From an uncultured Bacteroidales bacterium (GTDB lineage Bacteria; Bacteroidota; Bacteroidia; Bacteroidales; CAIWKO01), in NCBI GenBank assembly GCA_903913285.1, contig CAIWKO010000062.1, positions 1 through 41,538 on the forward strand: a stretch of DNA of 41,538 nucleotides, in the 5' to 3' direction. Positions within the stretch are counted from its first letter, which is position 1, and each line of letters begins with the position of its first letter. The position numbers were made by a program, and so were the translations under genes. Positions 32,214-41,176 of this stretch are shown in pieces. The notes beneath the pieces were generated by a model that ran no database searches, was not told the DNA's origin, and saw nothing but the letters and a program-made list of their open reading frames with translations.

Positions 32214-33212
32214 TTGCATTACACAATACCGATATTCATTCCTCATTTGGCCTGTCCGTTTCAGTGTGTATTCTGTAATCAGAGATATATTTCCGGAACG
32301 AAAAGTTTGATGAGTTTTCCTGAAATTATTCAATTGATCGAACGAAACCTTGCTACTATAGATCAAAAAGATTCCACGGTAGAAATTGGCTTTTTCGGAG
32401 GTAGTTTCACGTGTCTGGAAACAGATCATCAGAAAAGGTATCTCGGATTGGTGCAGCCTTTCTTGGCTGATGGTAGAATAAGCAGTATTCGTTTATCTAC
32501 CCGACCCGATCATATCGATAAAAAAGTGCTGGAGTTATTAAAAGATATGCATGTTAAAACCATCGAACTTGGCGTACAATCCATGAACGATGATGTATTA
32601 ACAGCATCGGGCAGGGGGCATACTGCAAAGGATGTTACCCAAGCTTCCGGATTAATTAAGATGCATGGTTTCGATCTGGGCCTTCAAATGATGGTAGGAC
32701 TTCCAGACGATGATGCCAAAAAGAGTCTTGAAACTGCCGAAAAAATTGTTGATCTAAACCCCGATTGTGTTCGTATATACCCAACGCTGGTTATTCAAAA
32801 TACCGAGCTTGAAACCTTATTCCTGAATGGAGCATATAAACCGCTTGGTTTGGATGAAGCTGTTGCTTGTGTTGCACCAATTTTAAAACTTTTTCTGGAT
32901 AATGAAATTAATGTGATTCGGGTAGGGCTGCATCCTTCTGAAGAATTTGAGGCAGGAGGCAAACTTATAGCCGGACCTTATCATCCTTCTTTTCGCGAAT
33001 TGGTGATGACCAAACTCTGGTATGAAGAATTTTTGAAAATTCAAAAAAAAGAAAACGAAGATATTACCATAACAGTACCAACTATTCAATATAATTATGC
33101 TATTGGTTATAAAGCTTATAACAGAGATTATCTAAAATTACATTTTAATAGAGTACGGTTTCAAAGATCAGAAGTACTTACCAACTTTTCGTATCATGTT
33201 GATTATTGTTGA
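32214..33212 (+). CDS. Elp3-like radical SAM protein without acetyltransferase domain
   Basis: 332 residues. The cluster motif is C14-x3-C18-x2-C21 in HLACPFQCVFCNQRYISG. IGFFGGSFTCL, IRLSTRPDHID and VKTIELGVQSMNDDVL are the glycine-rich and SAM-binding segments typical of the COG1243 group. Unlike Elp3 it lacks the GNAT acetyltransferase half, so a tRNA-modifying role is uncertain. The start is TTG at 32214. No in-frame ATG exists between the preceding stop and the conserved IPHLACPF motif, and an initiation further down would delete the cluster. It ends 17 nt inside the next gene. Confidence 0.86.
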   Translation: MHYTIPIFIPHLACPFQCVFCNQRYISGTKSLMSFPEIIQLIERNLATIDQKDSTVEIGFFGGSFTCLETDHQKRYLGLVQPFLADGRISSIRLSTRPDHIDKKVLELLKDMHVKTIELGVQSMNDDVLTASGRGHTAKDVTQASGLIKMHGFDLGLQMMVGLPDDDAKKSLETAEKIVDLNPDCVRIYPTLVIQNTELETLFLNGAYKPLGLDEAVACVAPILKLFLDNEINVIRVGLHPSEEFEAGGKLIAGPYHPSFRELVMTKLWYEEFLKIQKKENEDITITVPTIQYNYAIGYKAYNRDYLKLHFNRVRFQRSEVLTNFSYHVDYC

Positions 33213-33888
33213 TGCCCGTTTACCAGAGCTAATTAAAGATAAATTATCGAGATACGGTTCTGTTCTTGAATTGTCATCAGAAATGGTCGTTTATGACGCA
33301 ATCAGCGGACATCCTGATGTTTTTATGTGTGATATGCGATCACGGATTGTTGTTGCACCCAATGCCCCTGTGAGCATCTTTTCGGCTATGGTAACTAACC
33401 ATACGGAATTTATAAAAGGTTCTTCATTTCTGGGAAGACAGTATCCTGAAACTTCTTTTTACAATGCTGTTGTTACGCAAAAATACCTGATCCATAACCT
33501 GAACCATACTGACACAACAATTTTAGAATTAGCTGAAAATAAGATTCTCATACATGTTAATCAAGCATACACACGCTGCAATTTATTGTTTTTGAACAAA
33601 ACCCATTTTATCACTTCAGATAAGGGGATAGAATCTGCTTTGCTTAAACACGGATTAAACGGATTGTTTGTGAATCCTGAAAAGATAGAATTAGCAGGCT
33701 TTCCTCATGGATTTATCGGGGGATGCTGTGGGTTATACCATGATCAACTTTTTGTGAATGGAAGTATTAAATATCTCTCTGAAACGAAATCGTTCGGGAA
33801 CTTTATTTCTTCTTCCGGTATTGAGATCGTTGAATTGTATGACGGTCCTTTGATTGATTCAGGAAGTATATTTTTTGTGAATCCGTAA
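33196..33888 (+). CDS. Conserved GHPD-motif protein (DUF6873-like), partner of the Elp3-like protein
   Basis: 230 residues, no signal or membrane helix. It has YDAISGHPDVFMCDM near residue 35, ILIHVNQAYTRCNLLFLN, and GFIGGCCGLYHDQLFVNGSIKYL. The SGHPD segment and the GGCCG loop recall DUF6873, a family I remember from Firmicutes; this is from memory and moderate. The late FIGGCCG could bind a metal or nucleotide. The start codon lies 17 nt before the stop of the radical SAM gene, a strong sign of translational coupling, so the two proteins probably work together. The substrate is unknown. Confidence 0.65.
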   Translation: MLIIVDARLPELIKDKLSRYGSVLELSSEMVVYDAISGHPDVFMCDMRSRIVVAPNAPVSIFSAMVTNHTEFIKGSSFLGRQYPETSFYNAVVTQKYLIHNLNHTDTTILELAENKILIHVNQAYTRCNLLFLNKTHFITSDKGIESALLKHGLNGLFVNPEKIELAGFPHGFIGGCCGLYHDQLFVNGSIKYLSETKSFGNFISSSGIEIVELYDGPLIDSGSIFFVNP

Positions 33889-33945
33889 AAAAATCATTGT
33901 TATTAGATTTTGAAAAACTAAATTTGACAAAAATTGCCAATACAG

Positions 33946-35913
33946 ATGAAACTTTCTGTAATTATTGTAAACTATAACGTGATCTATTTTCTGGAGCAGT
34001 GCCTGCATTCGGTTATGAAAGCCGGGCAGGGCATCGAAATGGAAGTGTTTGTGGTTGACAATAACTCTGTTGACGGATCTGTGCCGATGGTAAAAGAAAA
34101 GTTTCCGGCAGTAGAACTTATCAGCAATAACGATAATAAGGGGTTCTCGAAGGCTAACAATCAGGCGATACGTGAGAGTTCAGGCGAGTTTGTTTTGTTG
34201 CTGAATCCTGATACCGTTGTAGAAGAAGATACCTTCGTTAAGATACTGGACTTTATGGACACCCATGATGATGCCGGTGGTTTGGGAGTGAAGATGCTCG
34301 ACGGAAAAGGAAGGTTTTTAGCCGAATCGAAACGGGGTTTGCCTACACCTAAAGTTGCATTTTATAAAATATTCGGTTTCTCAAAGTTGTTTCCAAGATC
34401 AAAAACATTCGGGAAATATCACCTGGGGTATTTAGATAAAGAGAAAGTTCATAAAGTTGAGATCCTTGCAGGGGCTTTTATGTTGCTGCGCAAAAGTGTG
34501 CTCGATGAGATCGGTTTACTTGATGAAGCTTTTTTTATGTATGGTGAAGATATCGACCTGTCATACCGCATCATCAAAGCAGGTTATCAGAATTATTATT
34601 TCCCCGAAACCCGCATCATTCATTATAAAGGCGAATCTACCAAAAAGAGCAGCGTGAACTATGTGTTTGTATTTTATAATGCCATGGTGATCTTTGCACG
34701 CAAACACTTTTCGAAAAAGAATGCCAGGTTATTATCGTTTTTGATCAATATGGCGGTATACCTGAGAGCAGCAATAGCTTTGACCATGCGGTTTCTGAAA
34801 CGATTTATTCTGCCGTTTCTTGATGCTGCACTGATCTTTACAGGTATCTATTTCATTAAAAACTACTGGGAATTGCATGTGGTTTTTCACGGCAGCAATG
34901 TATACCCGCTTGCTTTTATAGCTATTGCTGTTCCCGTTTATATCTTCGTCTGGTTGTTTTCGGTTTTTATAAGTGGTGGCTACGACAAGCCTATACGCGT
35001 TGGCAAGATCGTTCAGGGTATTGTTGTTGGCTCAATACTGATATTAACGGTGTACGCTTTGCTCGGCGAAAACATGAGGTTTTCGAGGGCTTTGATCATA
35101 CTCGGAGCAGGGTGGGCTATGATATCTATGCTGAGTTTACGCTATTTGTTGAATCTGATGAATTTTAAGTCATATCGCTTTGGCACAGTTAAGAATAAGC
35201 GCTTTGTTATTATCGGCGACGAAGAAGAAGTGCATCGTGTAGAAAGTTTGCTTCAGAAAACCCTGATAAACCCTGGCTTTATTGGTTTGGTCAGTTCATC
35301 TGAACTCACTGCTAACATGCCCGTCTTTATCGGGAATATTTCGCAGATAGCCGATATCATCACTATTTATAAGATCGATGAAGTGATCTTTTGTTCTAAA
35401 TCGCTTCCACCGCATGTGATCATCGATAAAATGACCGAATTGCAACATACCAATATCGATTATAAGATTGCTCCACCCGAAAGCCTTTCTATTATTGGCA
35501 GCAATTCGATTAATACCAGCGGCGAGTTGTATGTGCTCAACATCAATTCCATCAGCAAATCATCGAACAAACGTTCCAAGCGTATGCTCGATATGGTGTT
35601 GAGCTTTTGTTTATTGCTGTTCTATCCTTTCGGGTTGTTCGTCGTTGGAAACCCATTGGGTTTTCTGAAAAACATTTTCTCGGTGTTTCTGGGGTTCAGG
35701 TCGTGGGTTGGATATTATAAACCGGAAAATGCCGACGATCATAAACTGCCAAATATCCGGAAAGGGGTGCTGAGCCCGGTTGATTCGATCAAGAAGCAGG
35801 AAATATCGCCTGAAATTGCAAATAGTTTGAACATACTGTACGCCAAGGATTATAATGTGGTGAACGATATTAATATCGTGTGGAAAGCATTCCGGAAGCT
35901 CGGAAGAAACTAA
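33946..35913 (+). CDS. GT2 glycosyltransferase fused to a degenerate polyprenyl phosphoglycosyltransferase
   Basis: 655 residues from the ATG at 33946; an upstream TTG is not needed. Residues 1-230 are a complete family 2 glycosyltransferase: VDNNSVDGS, LNPDTVV (NPD 87-89) and the ED acid pair at 201-202 in MYGEDIDLSYR, in the rhamnosyltransferase-like (WbbL) group. About residues 285-400 hold four membrane helices. Residues about 418-535 look like the CoA-binding domain of WcaJ-type enzymes (FVIIGDEEEV, NPGFIGLVS). The C-terminus has KRSKRMLDMVLSF, then RSWVGYYKPE and LPNIRKGVLSPVD, both ends of the bacterial sugar transferase domain. The central catalytic block (Q-R-x-G ... DELPQ) is missing. 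So the second half is likely a dead or scaffold module. Confidence 0.85.
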   Translation: MKLSVIIVNYNVIYFLEQCLHSVMKAGQGIEMEVFVVDNNSVDGSVPMVKEKFPAVELISNNDNKGFSKANNQAIRESSGEFVLLLNPDTVVEEDTFVKILDFMDTHDDAGGLGVKMLDGKGRFLAESKRGLPTPKVAFYKIFGFSKLFPRSKTFGKYHLGYLDKEKVHKVEILAGAFMLLRKSVLDEIGLLDEAFFMYGEDIDLSYRIIKAGYQNYYFPETRIIHYKGESTKKSSVNYVFVFYNAMVIFARKHFSKKNARLLSFLINMAVYLRAAIALTMRFLKRFILPFLDAALIFTGIYFIKNYWELHVVFHGSNVYPLAFIAIAVPVYIFVWLFSVFISGGYDKPIRVGKIVQGIVVGSILILTVYALLGENMRFSRALIILGAGWAMISMLSLRYLLNLMNFKSYRFGTVKNKRFVIIGDEEEVHRVESLLQKTLINPGFIGLVSSSELTANMPVFIGNISQIADIITIYKIDEVIFCSKSLPPHVIIDKMTELQHTNIDYKIAPPESLSIIGSNSINTSGELYVLNINSISKSSNKRSKRMLDMVLSFCLLLFYPFGLFVVGNPLGFLKNIFSVFLGFRSWVGYYKPENADDHKLPNIRKGVLSPVDSIKKQEISPEIANSLNILYAKDYNVVNDINIVWKAFRKLGRN

Positions 35914-36020
35914 CAAAACCAAAAAGTTAAGGCTAGCCTGTTATAGTATCATGTAAATGAGCTAACATGGAGTGTTTATAACTTCTAAAAAAATATCCTC
36001 AGGCTTTTAAAGCAAAGCAA

Positions 36021-36028
36021 TAATTTTG
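36021..36028 (+). promoter_or_regulatory. -7 box of the PorE-like gene
   Basis: TAATTTTG, perfect match, followed by GCTGA; 29 nt before the ATG at 36058. No TTG at the expected distance. Confidence 0.45.
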
Positions 36029-36057
36029 CTGACCGGCAATAATTAAATCCAATATCA

Positions 36058-37656
36058 ATGGTAAAACGCATCCGAACGCTTTATCGTTCACGTTTCTTTT
36101 TCACTGCATTATTGATCATTCCTTTGTTCTGCGAAGCGCAAAAAACATACGAAGCAACAGGTGATATTAAAGTTGCCAAACAATTCTTTCTGTTTGGAGA
36201 TTATGCTACTGCCTTGAAAGAATTCCAATTTTTGTATGCTCTGGATTCGACGGTTGCGGATTATTATTACCCTTTGGGGATATGCTATTTAAACACGAAT
36301 ATCGATAAAACGAAAGCTATTCCTTTTCTCGAAAAAGTGGTTGCTCAAAAAGACTTTGATGAAGAAGCTATGTACCAACTTGGAGCTGCTTATCAGAGTT
36401 CATACAGGTTTGATGATGCAATCGACTGTTTTAAGAAGTTTAAAACTCTTGCGCCGGGAAAAGACAAGAACTTTATTTCGGCCGACCGCCGCATTGAAAT
36501 GTGTAACAATGGTAAAGAATTGATACAACATCCCGTGAATGTTACTTTTGAGAACGTCGGAGCGAAGATCAATTCCCCATATCCCGATTACAACCCGTTT
36601 ATCAATAAAAATGAAACAGTAATGTATTATGCTTCAAAGCGGTCGGGGAATAATGGAGATTTGCTCGACTACGACGGTTATAACACCGCCGATGTGTTTG
36701 CTTCCGAAAACAGTTACGGAGAATGGTCGAAAGGCAGGCGGCTTGCCCCAACCTTTAACACGCCGCTGGTGGAAGAAACCGTAGGAATGTCGGCCGATGC
36801 GAAAGAGTTGTTTATTTATGCCGATAATCTGGAAGCAAAACTACAAACCGTGGTATCGTTGCGCGAAGGAAAAAGTTTTCAAACCCTGAAACCCTTAGGA
36901 AGCACTATCAATGCAGGTGGCGATGGTGCCCCGGCTGCTTGTGTTACACCCGATAAAAAAGTCATTTTCTTTGCTTCTGCACGTCCCGAAGGAGTGGGTG
37001 GTATCGATATCTATATGGCCAACCTGCTGCCAACCGGACAATGGGGCCCTGCCAAAAATCTCGGAAAGACCATCAACTCGCAATACGACGAAAGCTATCC
37101 ATACATAACTCCCGATGGCAAAACACTGTATTTCGCTTCCGAAGGTCACAACAGCATGGGAGGCTACGATATTTTCCGTTCGGAATGGGACCGCGAAAAG
37201 AATACATTTTCAGAACCTGTTAATATCGGTTATCCCGTAAATACTCCCGATGATAACACTACCATTTGTTTCACAGGGTCGGGGAGGTATGCTTATATTT
37301 CGGCTTTGCGCAAAGATTCCTATGGCAATCTGGATATTTACCGGGTTACTTTTAATGATGTTATTGCCGGCTATACCACCGTCAAAGCCAATCTGGTTGT
37401 TAAAGATTCTGTCGATCTGCTCAGTGCGATGAATAAAAATATCAAGATCACGGTTCAGGATGCTTCCACTCAGGAACTGACGGGCAACTATAAACCCAAC
37501 AAGAACGGTAGGTTCATCGTGATACTGAAGCCCGGCGAATATACAATCACCATCAATTGCGACGGCTATCAGGAACTAAAAGAAAGCATTAAAATAGAGA
37601 ACCGCGAAATGCCTGTGAAAGAAATTACCCGAACATTTCGGCTTACCTCAATCTGA
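36058..37656 (+). CDS. PorE-like TPR/PD40 protein lacking an OmpA domain
   Basis: 532 residues with a signal peptide ending at CEAQ. Residues about 35-150 form three TPR-like repeats (AKQFFLFGDYATALKEFQFLY, AIPFLEKVVAQ, AIDCFKKFKTLAP). Residues about 165-410 form PD40 beta-propeller blades (YPDYNPFINKNETVMYYASKR, SYPYITPDGKTLYFASEGHNSMGGYDIFRS). About 420-532 is a carboxypeptidase-regulatory-like beta-sandwich. This is the order seen in PorE-type proteins of the T9SS, which end with an OmpA peptidoglycan-binding domain; here the protein stops before any OmpA domain. It is therefore likely a variant or a paralogue. The next gene follows 4 nt after its stop. Confidence 0.85.
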   Translation: MVKRIRTLYRSRFFFTALLIIPLFCEAQKTYEATGDIKVAKQFFLFGDYATALKEFQFLYALDSTVADYYYPLGICYLNTNIDKTKAIPFLEKVVAQKDFDEEAMYQLGAAYQSSYRFDDAIDCFKKFKTLAPGKDKNFISADRRIEMCNNGKELIQHPVNVTFENVGAKINSPYPDYNPFINKNETVMYYASKRSGNNGDLLDYDGYNTADVFASENSYGEWSKGRRLAPTFNTPLVEETVGMSADAKELFIYADNLEAKLQTVVSLREGKSFQTLKPLGSTINAGGDGAPAACVTPDKKVIFFASARPEGVGGIDIYMANLLPTGQWGPAKNLGKTINSQYDESYPYITPDGKTLYFASEGHNSMGGYDIFRSEWDREKNTFSEPVNIGYPVNTPDDNTTICFTGSGRYAYISALRKDSYGNLDIYRVTFNDVIAGYTTVKANLVVKDSVDLLSAMNKNIKITVQDASTQELTGNYKPNKNGRFIVILKPGEYTITINCDGYQELKESIKIENREMPVKEITRTFRLTSI

Positions 37657-37660
37657 CATC

Positions 37661-38491
37661 ATGAAACTAAAACTAAACAAACCTTTTGCTGTTTTCGATA
37701 TCGAAACCACAGGACTGAACATTGGCACCGACCGCATCGTTGAAATATGCATCGTGCGCGACAACGTGGATGGCAGTCAGGACATCAAAACCATGCGCAT
37801 CAACCCAACAATACCTATACCGGCTGTGGTAACCGAAATACACGGTATAACCAATGAGGATGTGAAAGATTGCCCAACCTTTGCTCAGGTGGCTAATCAG
37901 TTGAATCAGTTTTTGGATAATTGCGATCTGGGGGGATTTAATTCCAACAAGTACGATGTTCCCTTGCTGGTCGAAGAGTTTTTGCGCGCCGGCATTGAAT
38001 TTAATCTCAGCGGACGACGCTTTGTCGATGTGCAGAATATATTTCACCGCATGGAGCCCCGCAACCTGAAAGCCGCTTATAAGTTCTATTGCAAAAAGGA
38101 TATCATCAACGCGCATTCGGCCGAAGCCGACACCCTGGCCACACGCGATGTATTGCTCTCGCAGTTGGATATGTATCAGGATGTGGAATATACCGACAGC
38201 AACGGCAAGACTTCCGTACCCATCGTGAACGACATTCAGGCTTTGCACGATTTTTCGTTCAACTCGAACAACGTCGATCTGGTGGGGCATATCGTTTTCA
38301 ACAACAAAAATGTGGAAGTGTTCAACTTTGGCAAACATAAAGGCAAACCGGTTGAAGAAGTGTTTCAGAAAGAACCTTCCTACTACGACTGGATGATGAA
38401 AGCCGATTTTCCGCTGTCCACCAAAAAAGTGCTCAACGCCATCAAACTGCGCGGTTTCAACAATTCGTCGGTTACAATCAATCCCAAATGA
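37661..38491 (+). CDS. DEDD-family 3'-5' exonuclease (DnaQ-like)
   Basis: 276 residues. Motif I is FDIETTGL (D13, E15); motif II is NSNKYDVPLL (D99); motif III is NAHSAEADTLAT (H152, D157). All four acidic residues and the His of the DEDDh subgroup are present. The C-terminal part (about 215-276) has FGKHKGKPVEEVFQKEPSYYDWMM, a small add-on module (DUF3820-like) frequent in Bacteroidota DnaQ proteins. It may be a DNA repair or RNA-trimming nuclease. It overlaps the following gene by four bases (ATGA), so both are coupled. Confidence 0.92.
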   Translation: MKLKLNKPFAVFDIETTGLNIGTDRIVEICIVRDNVDGSQDIKTMRINPTIPIPAVVTEIHGITNEDVKDCPTFAQVANQLNQFLDNCDLGGFNSNKYDVPLLVEEFLRAGIEFNLSGRRFVDVQNIFHRMEPRNLKAAYKFYCKKDIINAHSAEADTLATRDVLLSQLDMYQDVEYTDSNGKTSVPIVNDIQALHDFSFNSNNVDLVGHIVFNNKNVEVFNFGKHKGKPVEEVFQKEPSYYDWMMKADFPLSTKKVLNAIKLRGFNNSSVTINPK

Positions 38492-39099
38492 AGATCATTT
38501 GCATCGGACGTAACTATACCGACCATGTTCGTGAACTCAACAACGACCTGCCCGCAGAACCTTTGTTCTTTCTAAAACCCGACACGGCTCTGGTTATCCG
38601 CAACAGGCCTTTTTTCTATCCCGAATTTTCCAACGAAATCCATTACGAGGTGGAGCTGGTATATCGCATTTGCAAGGTGGGTAAGTATATACAGCAACGT
38701 TTCGCGCATAACTATTACAACGAAATTGCCGTCGGCATCGATTTCACCGCCCGCGACCTGCAGCGCGAAGCCATTGCCAAGGGTTTGCCCTGGGAAAAAA
38801 CCAAGGGTTTCGACCGCTCGGCACCCATCAGCAGTTTTGTTCCCATATCCGCCTTCCCCGATATCAAAAACCTGAACTTCTCGCTCAAAAAAAACGGCGA
38901 AACCGTGCAGCAGGGCAATTCGTCGCAAATGATATTCAGCATCGATCAAATCATCGCGCATGTATCGCAGTTTATCACCCTCAAAACGGGCGATATGTTC
39001 TTCACCGGAACCCCTTCGGGCATCGGCCCTGTCAACATCGGCGACCGATTGGAAGCTTTTATTGAAGATACCTTGATGCTGGGGTGCAATATCAGGTGA
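38488..39099 (+). CDS. Fumarylacetoacetate hydrolase-family protein
   Basis: 203 residues, one FAH catalytic domain only. The metal-binding acidic motif is NEIHYEVELVY (E-x-E) with the D in VGIDFTARDLQ, then KTKGFDRSAPISSFVP and FFTGTPSGIGPVNIGDR, the usual final motif. Members are hydrolases, decarboxylases or isomerases of diketo acids such as acylpyruvate. The single-domain size and start KIICIGRNYTDHVREL fit the YcgM/acylpyruvase type. It is the last gene before the strong terminator. Confidence 0.92.
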   Translation: MKIICIGRNYTDHVRELNNDLPAEPLFFLKPDTALVIRNRPFFYPEFSNEIHYEVELVYRICKVGKYIQQRFAHNYYNEIAVGIDFTARDLQREAIAKGLPWEKTKGFDRSAPISSFVPISAFPDIKNLNFSLKKNGETVQQGNSSQMIFSIDQIIAHVSQFITLKTGDMFFTGTPSGIGPVNIGDRLEAFIEDTLMLGCNIR

Positions 39100-39130
39100 T
39101 ATAGGAAGTGATTAGTGATTTTTTTATAAT

Positions 39131-39172
39131 ATTAAAAGAGGTTGCTTTTTTTTTAAAGCAACCTCTTTTAAT
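39131..39172. terminator. Strong bidirectional terminator
   Basis: An 18-bp perfect stem: ATTAAAAGAGGTTGCTTT (39131-39148) and AAAGCAACCTCTTTTAAT (39155-39172) around six T. T-runs and A-runs at the stem's base serve both directions. It ends the FAH gene and the convergent beta-barrel gene, whose stop codon begins at its right edge. Confidence 0.88.
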
Positions 39173-39852
39173 TATTTACTGTGGTGTGAATCCTTGGGGG
39201 GGCTCTTTTTTTCTTTTTTAAAAGGATAATAAGTAAACGAAATCATATACTGATTAAGTTTCCAGGGGTTAAAAAAAATATAATAATTCAGGTTATTAAC
39301 TCCAAACCAACCTACTATTCCCAAAGAGTATTTTTTAAAAGCATAATCAAATCCTAACGACAATTGATATGTGTTTTTTGTTTTCAGTTCAAGAATTGGA
39401 TCATTATCTTTTATTATTTTTCCTCCATTTTTACTTTTAAAATAATTATTATTCGTTAAAATTCGTTTTACACAGAATCCAAATTTTGGAACGAAATGTT
39501 TTTTTTCATAGCCAATGTATGTACCACCTCCAATACTATTCATTATGTTACAAGCCCAAGTATTTACTCCAATAAACTCATCCAATCTTGAGTAACCCAC
39601 AAAAGGTATCAATTTCAGATTCTTATATAATCTTACCTTATAAGTAACCATAACCTCGTAACTTGGTAATGTAAAATGCACTAACCCTGTGACAAGTTTA
39701 TTATCAGAATTTACAAATCTCTGCACATAACCAATAGAAAAATTCACACCAAGATTTTCAATAAATTTTTCTTTTTTCTGCTGGGCAAAAGAGTTTGTTA
39801 CAGCAAATAAAATTAGTAATAAAATAAAAAATAGTTTTAGATTCCTGTTCAT
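39172..39852 (-). CDS. Outer-membrane beta-barrel protein of unknown function
   Basis: 226 residues, signal peptide MNRNLKLFFILLLILFAVTNSFAQ. The mature part alternates strands (LGVNFSIGYVQRF, EVMVTYKVRLYKNLKLIPFVGYSR, GGGTYIGYEKKHFVPKFGFCVKR, YQLSLGFDYAFKKYSLGIVGWFGVNN), a small barrel of about eight to ten strands. Its C-terminus is positively charged (KKEKKSPPKDSHHSK). It is transcribed after a T9SS cargo gene with a one-base gap, so one operon is likely. The DNA is visibly AT-richer than upstream of the terminator. No family name is possible. Confidence 0.78.
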   Translation of the reverse strand: MNRNLKLFFILLLILFAVTNSFAQQKKEKFIENLGVNFSIGYVQRFVNSDNKLVTGLVHFTLPSYEVMVTYKVRLYKNLKLIPFVGYSRLDEFIGVNTWACNIMNSIGGGTYIGYEKKHFVPKFGFCVKRILTNNNYFKSKNGGKIIKDNDPILELKTKNTYQLSLGFDYAFKKYSLGIVGWFGVNNLNYYIFFNPWKLNQYMISFTYYPFKKEKKSPPKDSHHSK

Positions 39853-39853
39853 G

Positions 39854-41122
39854 TTATTTATTAATAATTATTTTTTTACATTCAAAAAATGAAGAATTTG
39901 AAATTGTAACCATATAAATTCCGTTTTTCAAATCATTTGTTTTGATTTCTGTTACTTCAGTATTTAATTCTTTCTGAAACACGATTTCACCTATGATATT
40001 GCATATTTTTATTGTAAATTCATTATTTGATTCAGGTACATTAACATACAATATATCATTAGCAGGATTAGGATAAACTTTTATCAAATCATCTGATGTA
40101 TATAATTTGGCAGATAAAGCATCATTTTTTAACGAATAGAGTTTATAATCAGGTGCTTTTTCAATAACAGTATTATTATTTGCTGGTTGTGGCATTAAAT
40201 TTCCACATTGTTGTTGTGTCCATGTGGTTAGGTTTTTAGTTCTGCCAACACTGCATCCGCATCCCGTACAAGCGCTTACTGATACTGTTGTCGTTTTAGA
40301 ATATGATTGACCTATCGGTATTAAATCTTGAGTAGTTCCTATACCATCTGGCATCGTGAAATAGCTATGATTTGTATAAGTCCAGTTATAATAATCTGCA
40401 TTTGCAACAGAACTTATTGACAAATTCCATCCTAACCCTGGACATGGTTTATCATCAACAATAGCTGTTATTGAACCGGGTTCATTAGGTATGGTTGAAG
40501 AAACAACAATAGGGGTACAGGCACTTGGGCTTCCACATGGTAATCCAAGTGCTGTAACACAAATTTGTCCTGAAACGCCGGTGCTTCCTACATTTAAATT
40601 TATTGAAGACGAAGAAGTAGTATAAGGTGAAGTATTCCCATCTATAGTACATCCGCTGGGGAAAGTATATTGATAATTTGCCGCACCGGGATTTGCACTT
40701 ATTGTATAATTATAGGTATTTCCTGCACATAAATATTTTGGTCCTGAAATTGAAATAGTATATGGAGCAATAGCAGTTATTCTTCTTGATTGAGTTCCGA
40801 CATTTTGATTATTATCGTTCCTGCAAATTACATAGATATCAACATAACCTGCAGAAGTTAAAGTTAGATAGCCAGTTGTATAGTCCATACCAGGATGAGT
40901 TAAAGTGCGTGATGCAGTGCCACTCAAAACCCATGCATCCGCATTGGCCGGTCCAGTATAACCAAATGGTACATTTACAACATAAGTATTAGTTTGATTA
41001 ATACAAACAGAACTCGGCCCTGTTAATGTAGGTTGTGCATTTGATTTAATAGTAATAAAAAGTATTAGAATTATTAAAACTACTTTTAAATTATTACTTT
41101 GGTTTTGTATAATTTTTTTCAT
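39854..41122 (-). CDS. T9SS-secreted surface protein with Ig/PKD-like repeats
   Basis: 422 residues. It begins with a signal peptide (NNLKVVLIILILFITIKSNAQ). Two or three Ig/PKD-like domains follow: TLTGPSSVCINQTNTYVV, SISGPKYLCAGNTYNYTISA and a NEPGSITAIVDDKPCPG segment. These GPxxVCxGxxxxY starts are typical of adhesin-like repeats in Bacteroidota. Residues about 348-422 form the type A sorting domain (KVYPNPANDILYVNVPE ... KKIIINK), so it is exported through T9SS. It is Ser/Thr/Asn-rich, with several Cys. Binding partner unknown. It is the first gene of an operon with a beta-barrel protein. Confidence 0.88.
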   Translation of the reverse strand: MKKIIQNQSNNLKVVLIILILFITIKSNAQPTLTGPSSVCINQTNTYVVNVPFGYTGPANADAWVLSGTASRTLTHPGMDYTTGYLTLTSAGYVDIYVICRNDNNQNVGTQSRRITAIAPYTISISGPKYLCAGNTYNYTISANPGAANYQYTFPSGCTIDGNTSPYTTSSSSINLNVGSTGVSGQICVTALGLPCGSPSACTPIVVSSTIPNEPGSITAIVDDKPCPGLGWNLSISSVANADYYNWTYTNHSYFTMPDGIGTTQDLIPIGQSYSKTTTVSVSACTGCGCSVGRTKNLTTWTQQQCGNLMPQPANNNTVIEKAPDYKLYSLKNDALSAKLYTSDDLIKVYPNPANDILYVNVPESNNEFTIKICNIIGEIVFQKELNTEVTEIKTNDLKNGIYMVTISNSSFFECKKIIINK

Positions 41123-41176
41123 AAAACTAAGATTTTATTTGAAACTAAAATTTAAGAATTGTCTTCGACTTACGAA

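Noticed and set aside
33934-33945. TTG start for the glycosyltransferase
   Set aside because: An ATG four codons later starts exactly at the conserved KLSVIIVNYN strand, typical of GT2 proteins.
37661-38491. DNA polymerase III epsilon subunit proper
   Set aside because: It has an extra C-terminal module and is not linked to replication genes, so it is called only as a DnaQ-like exonuclease.
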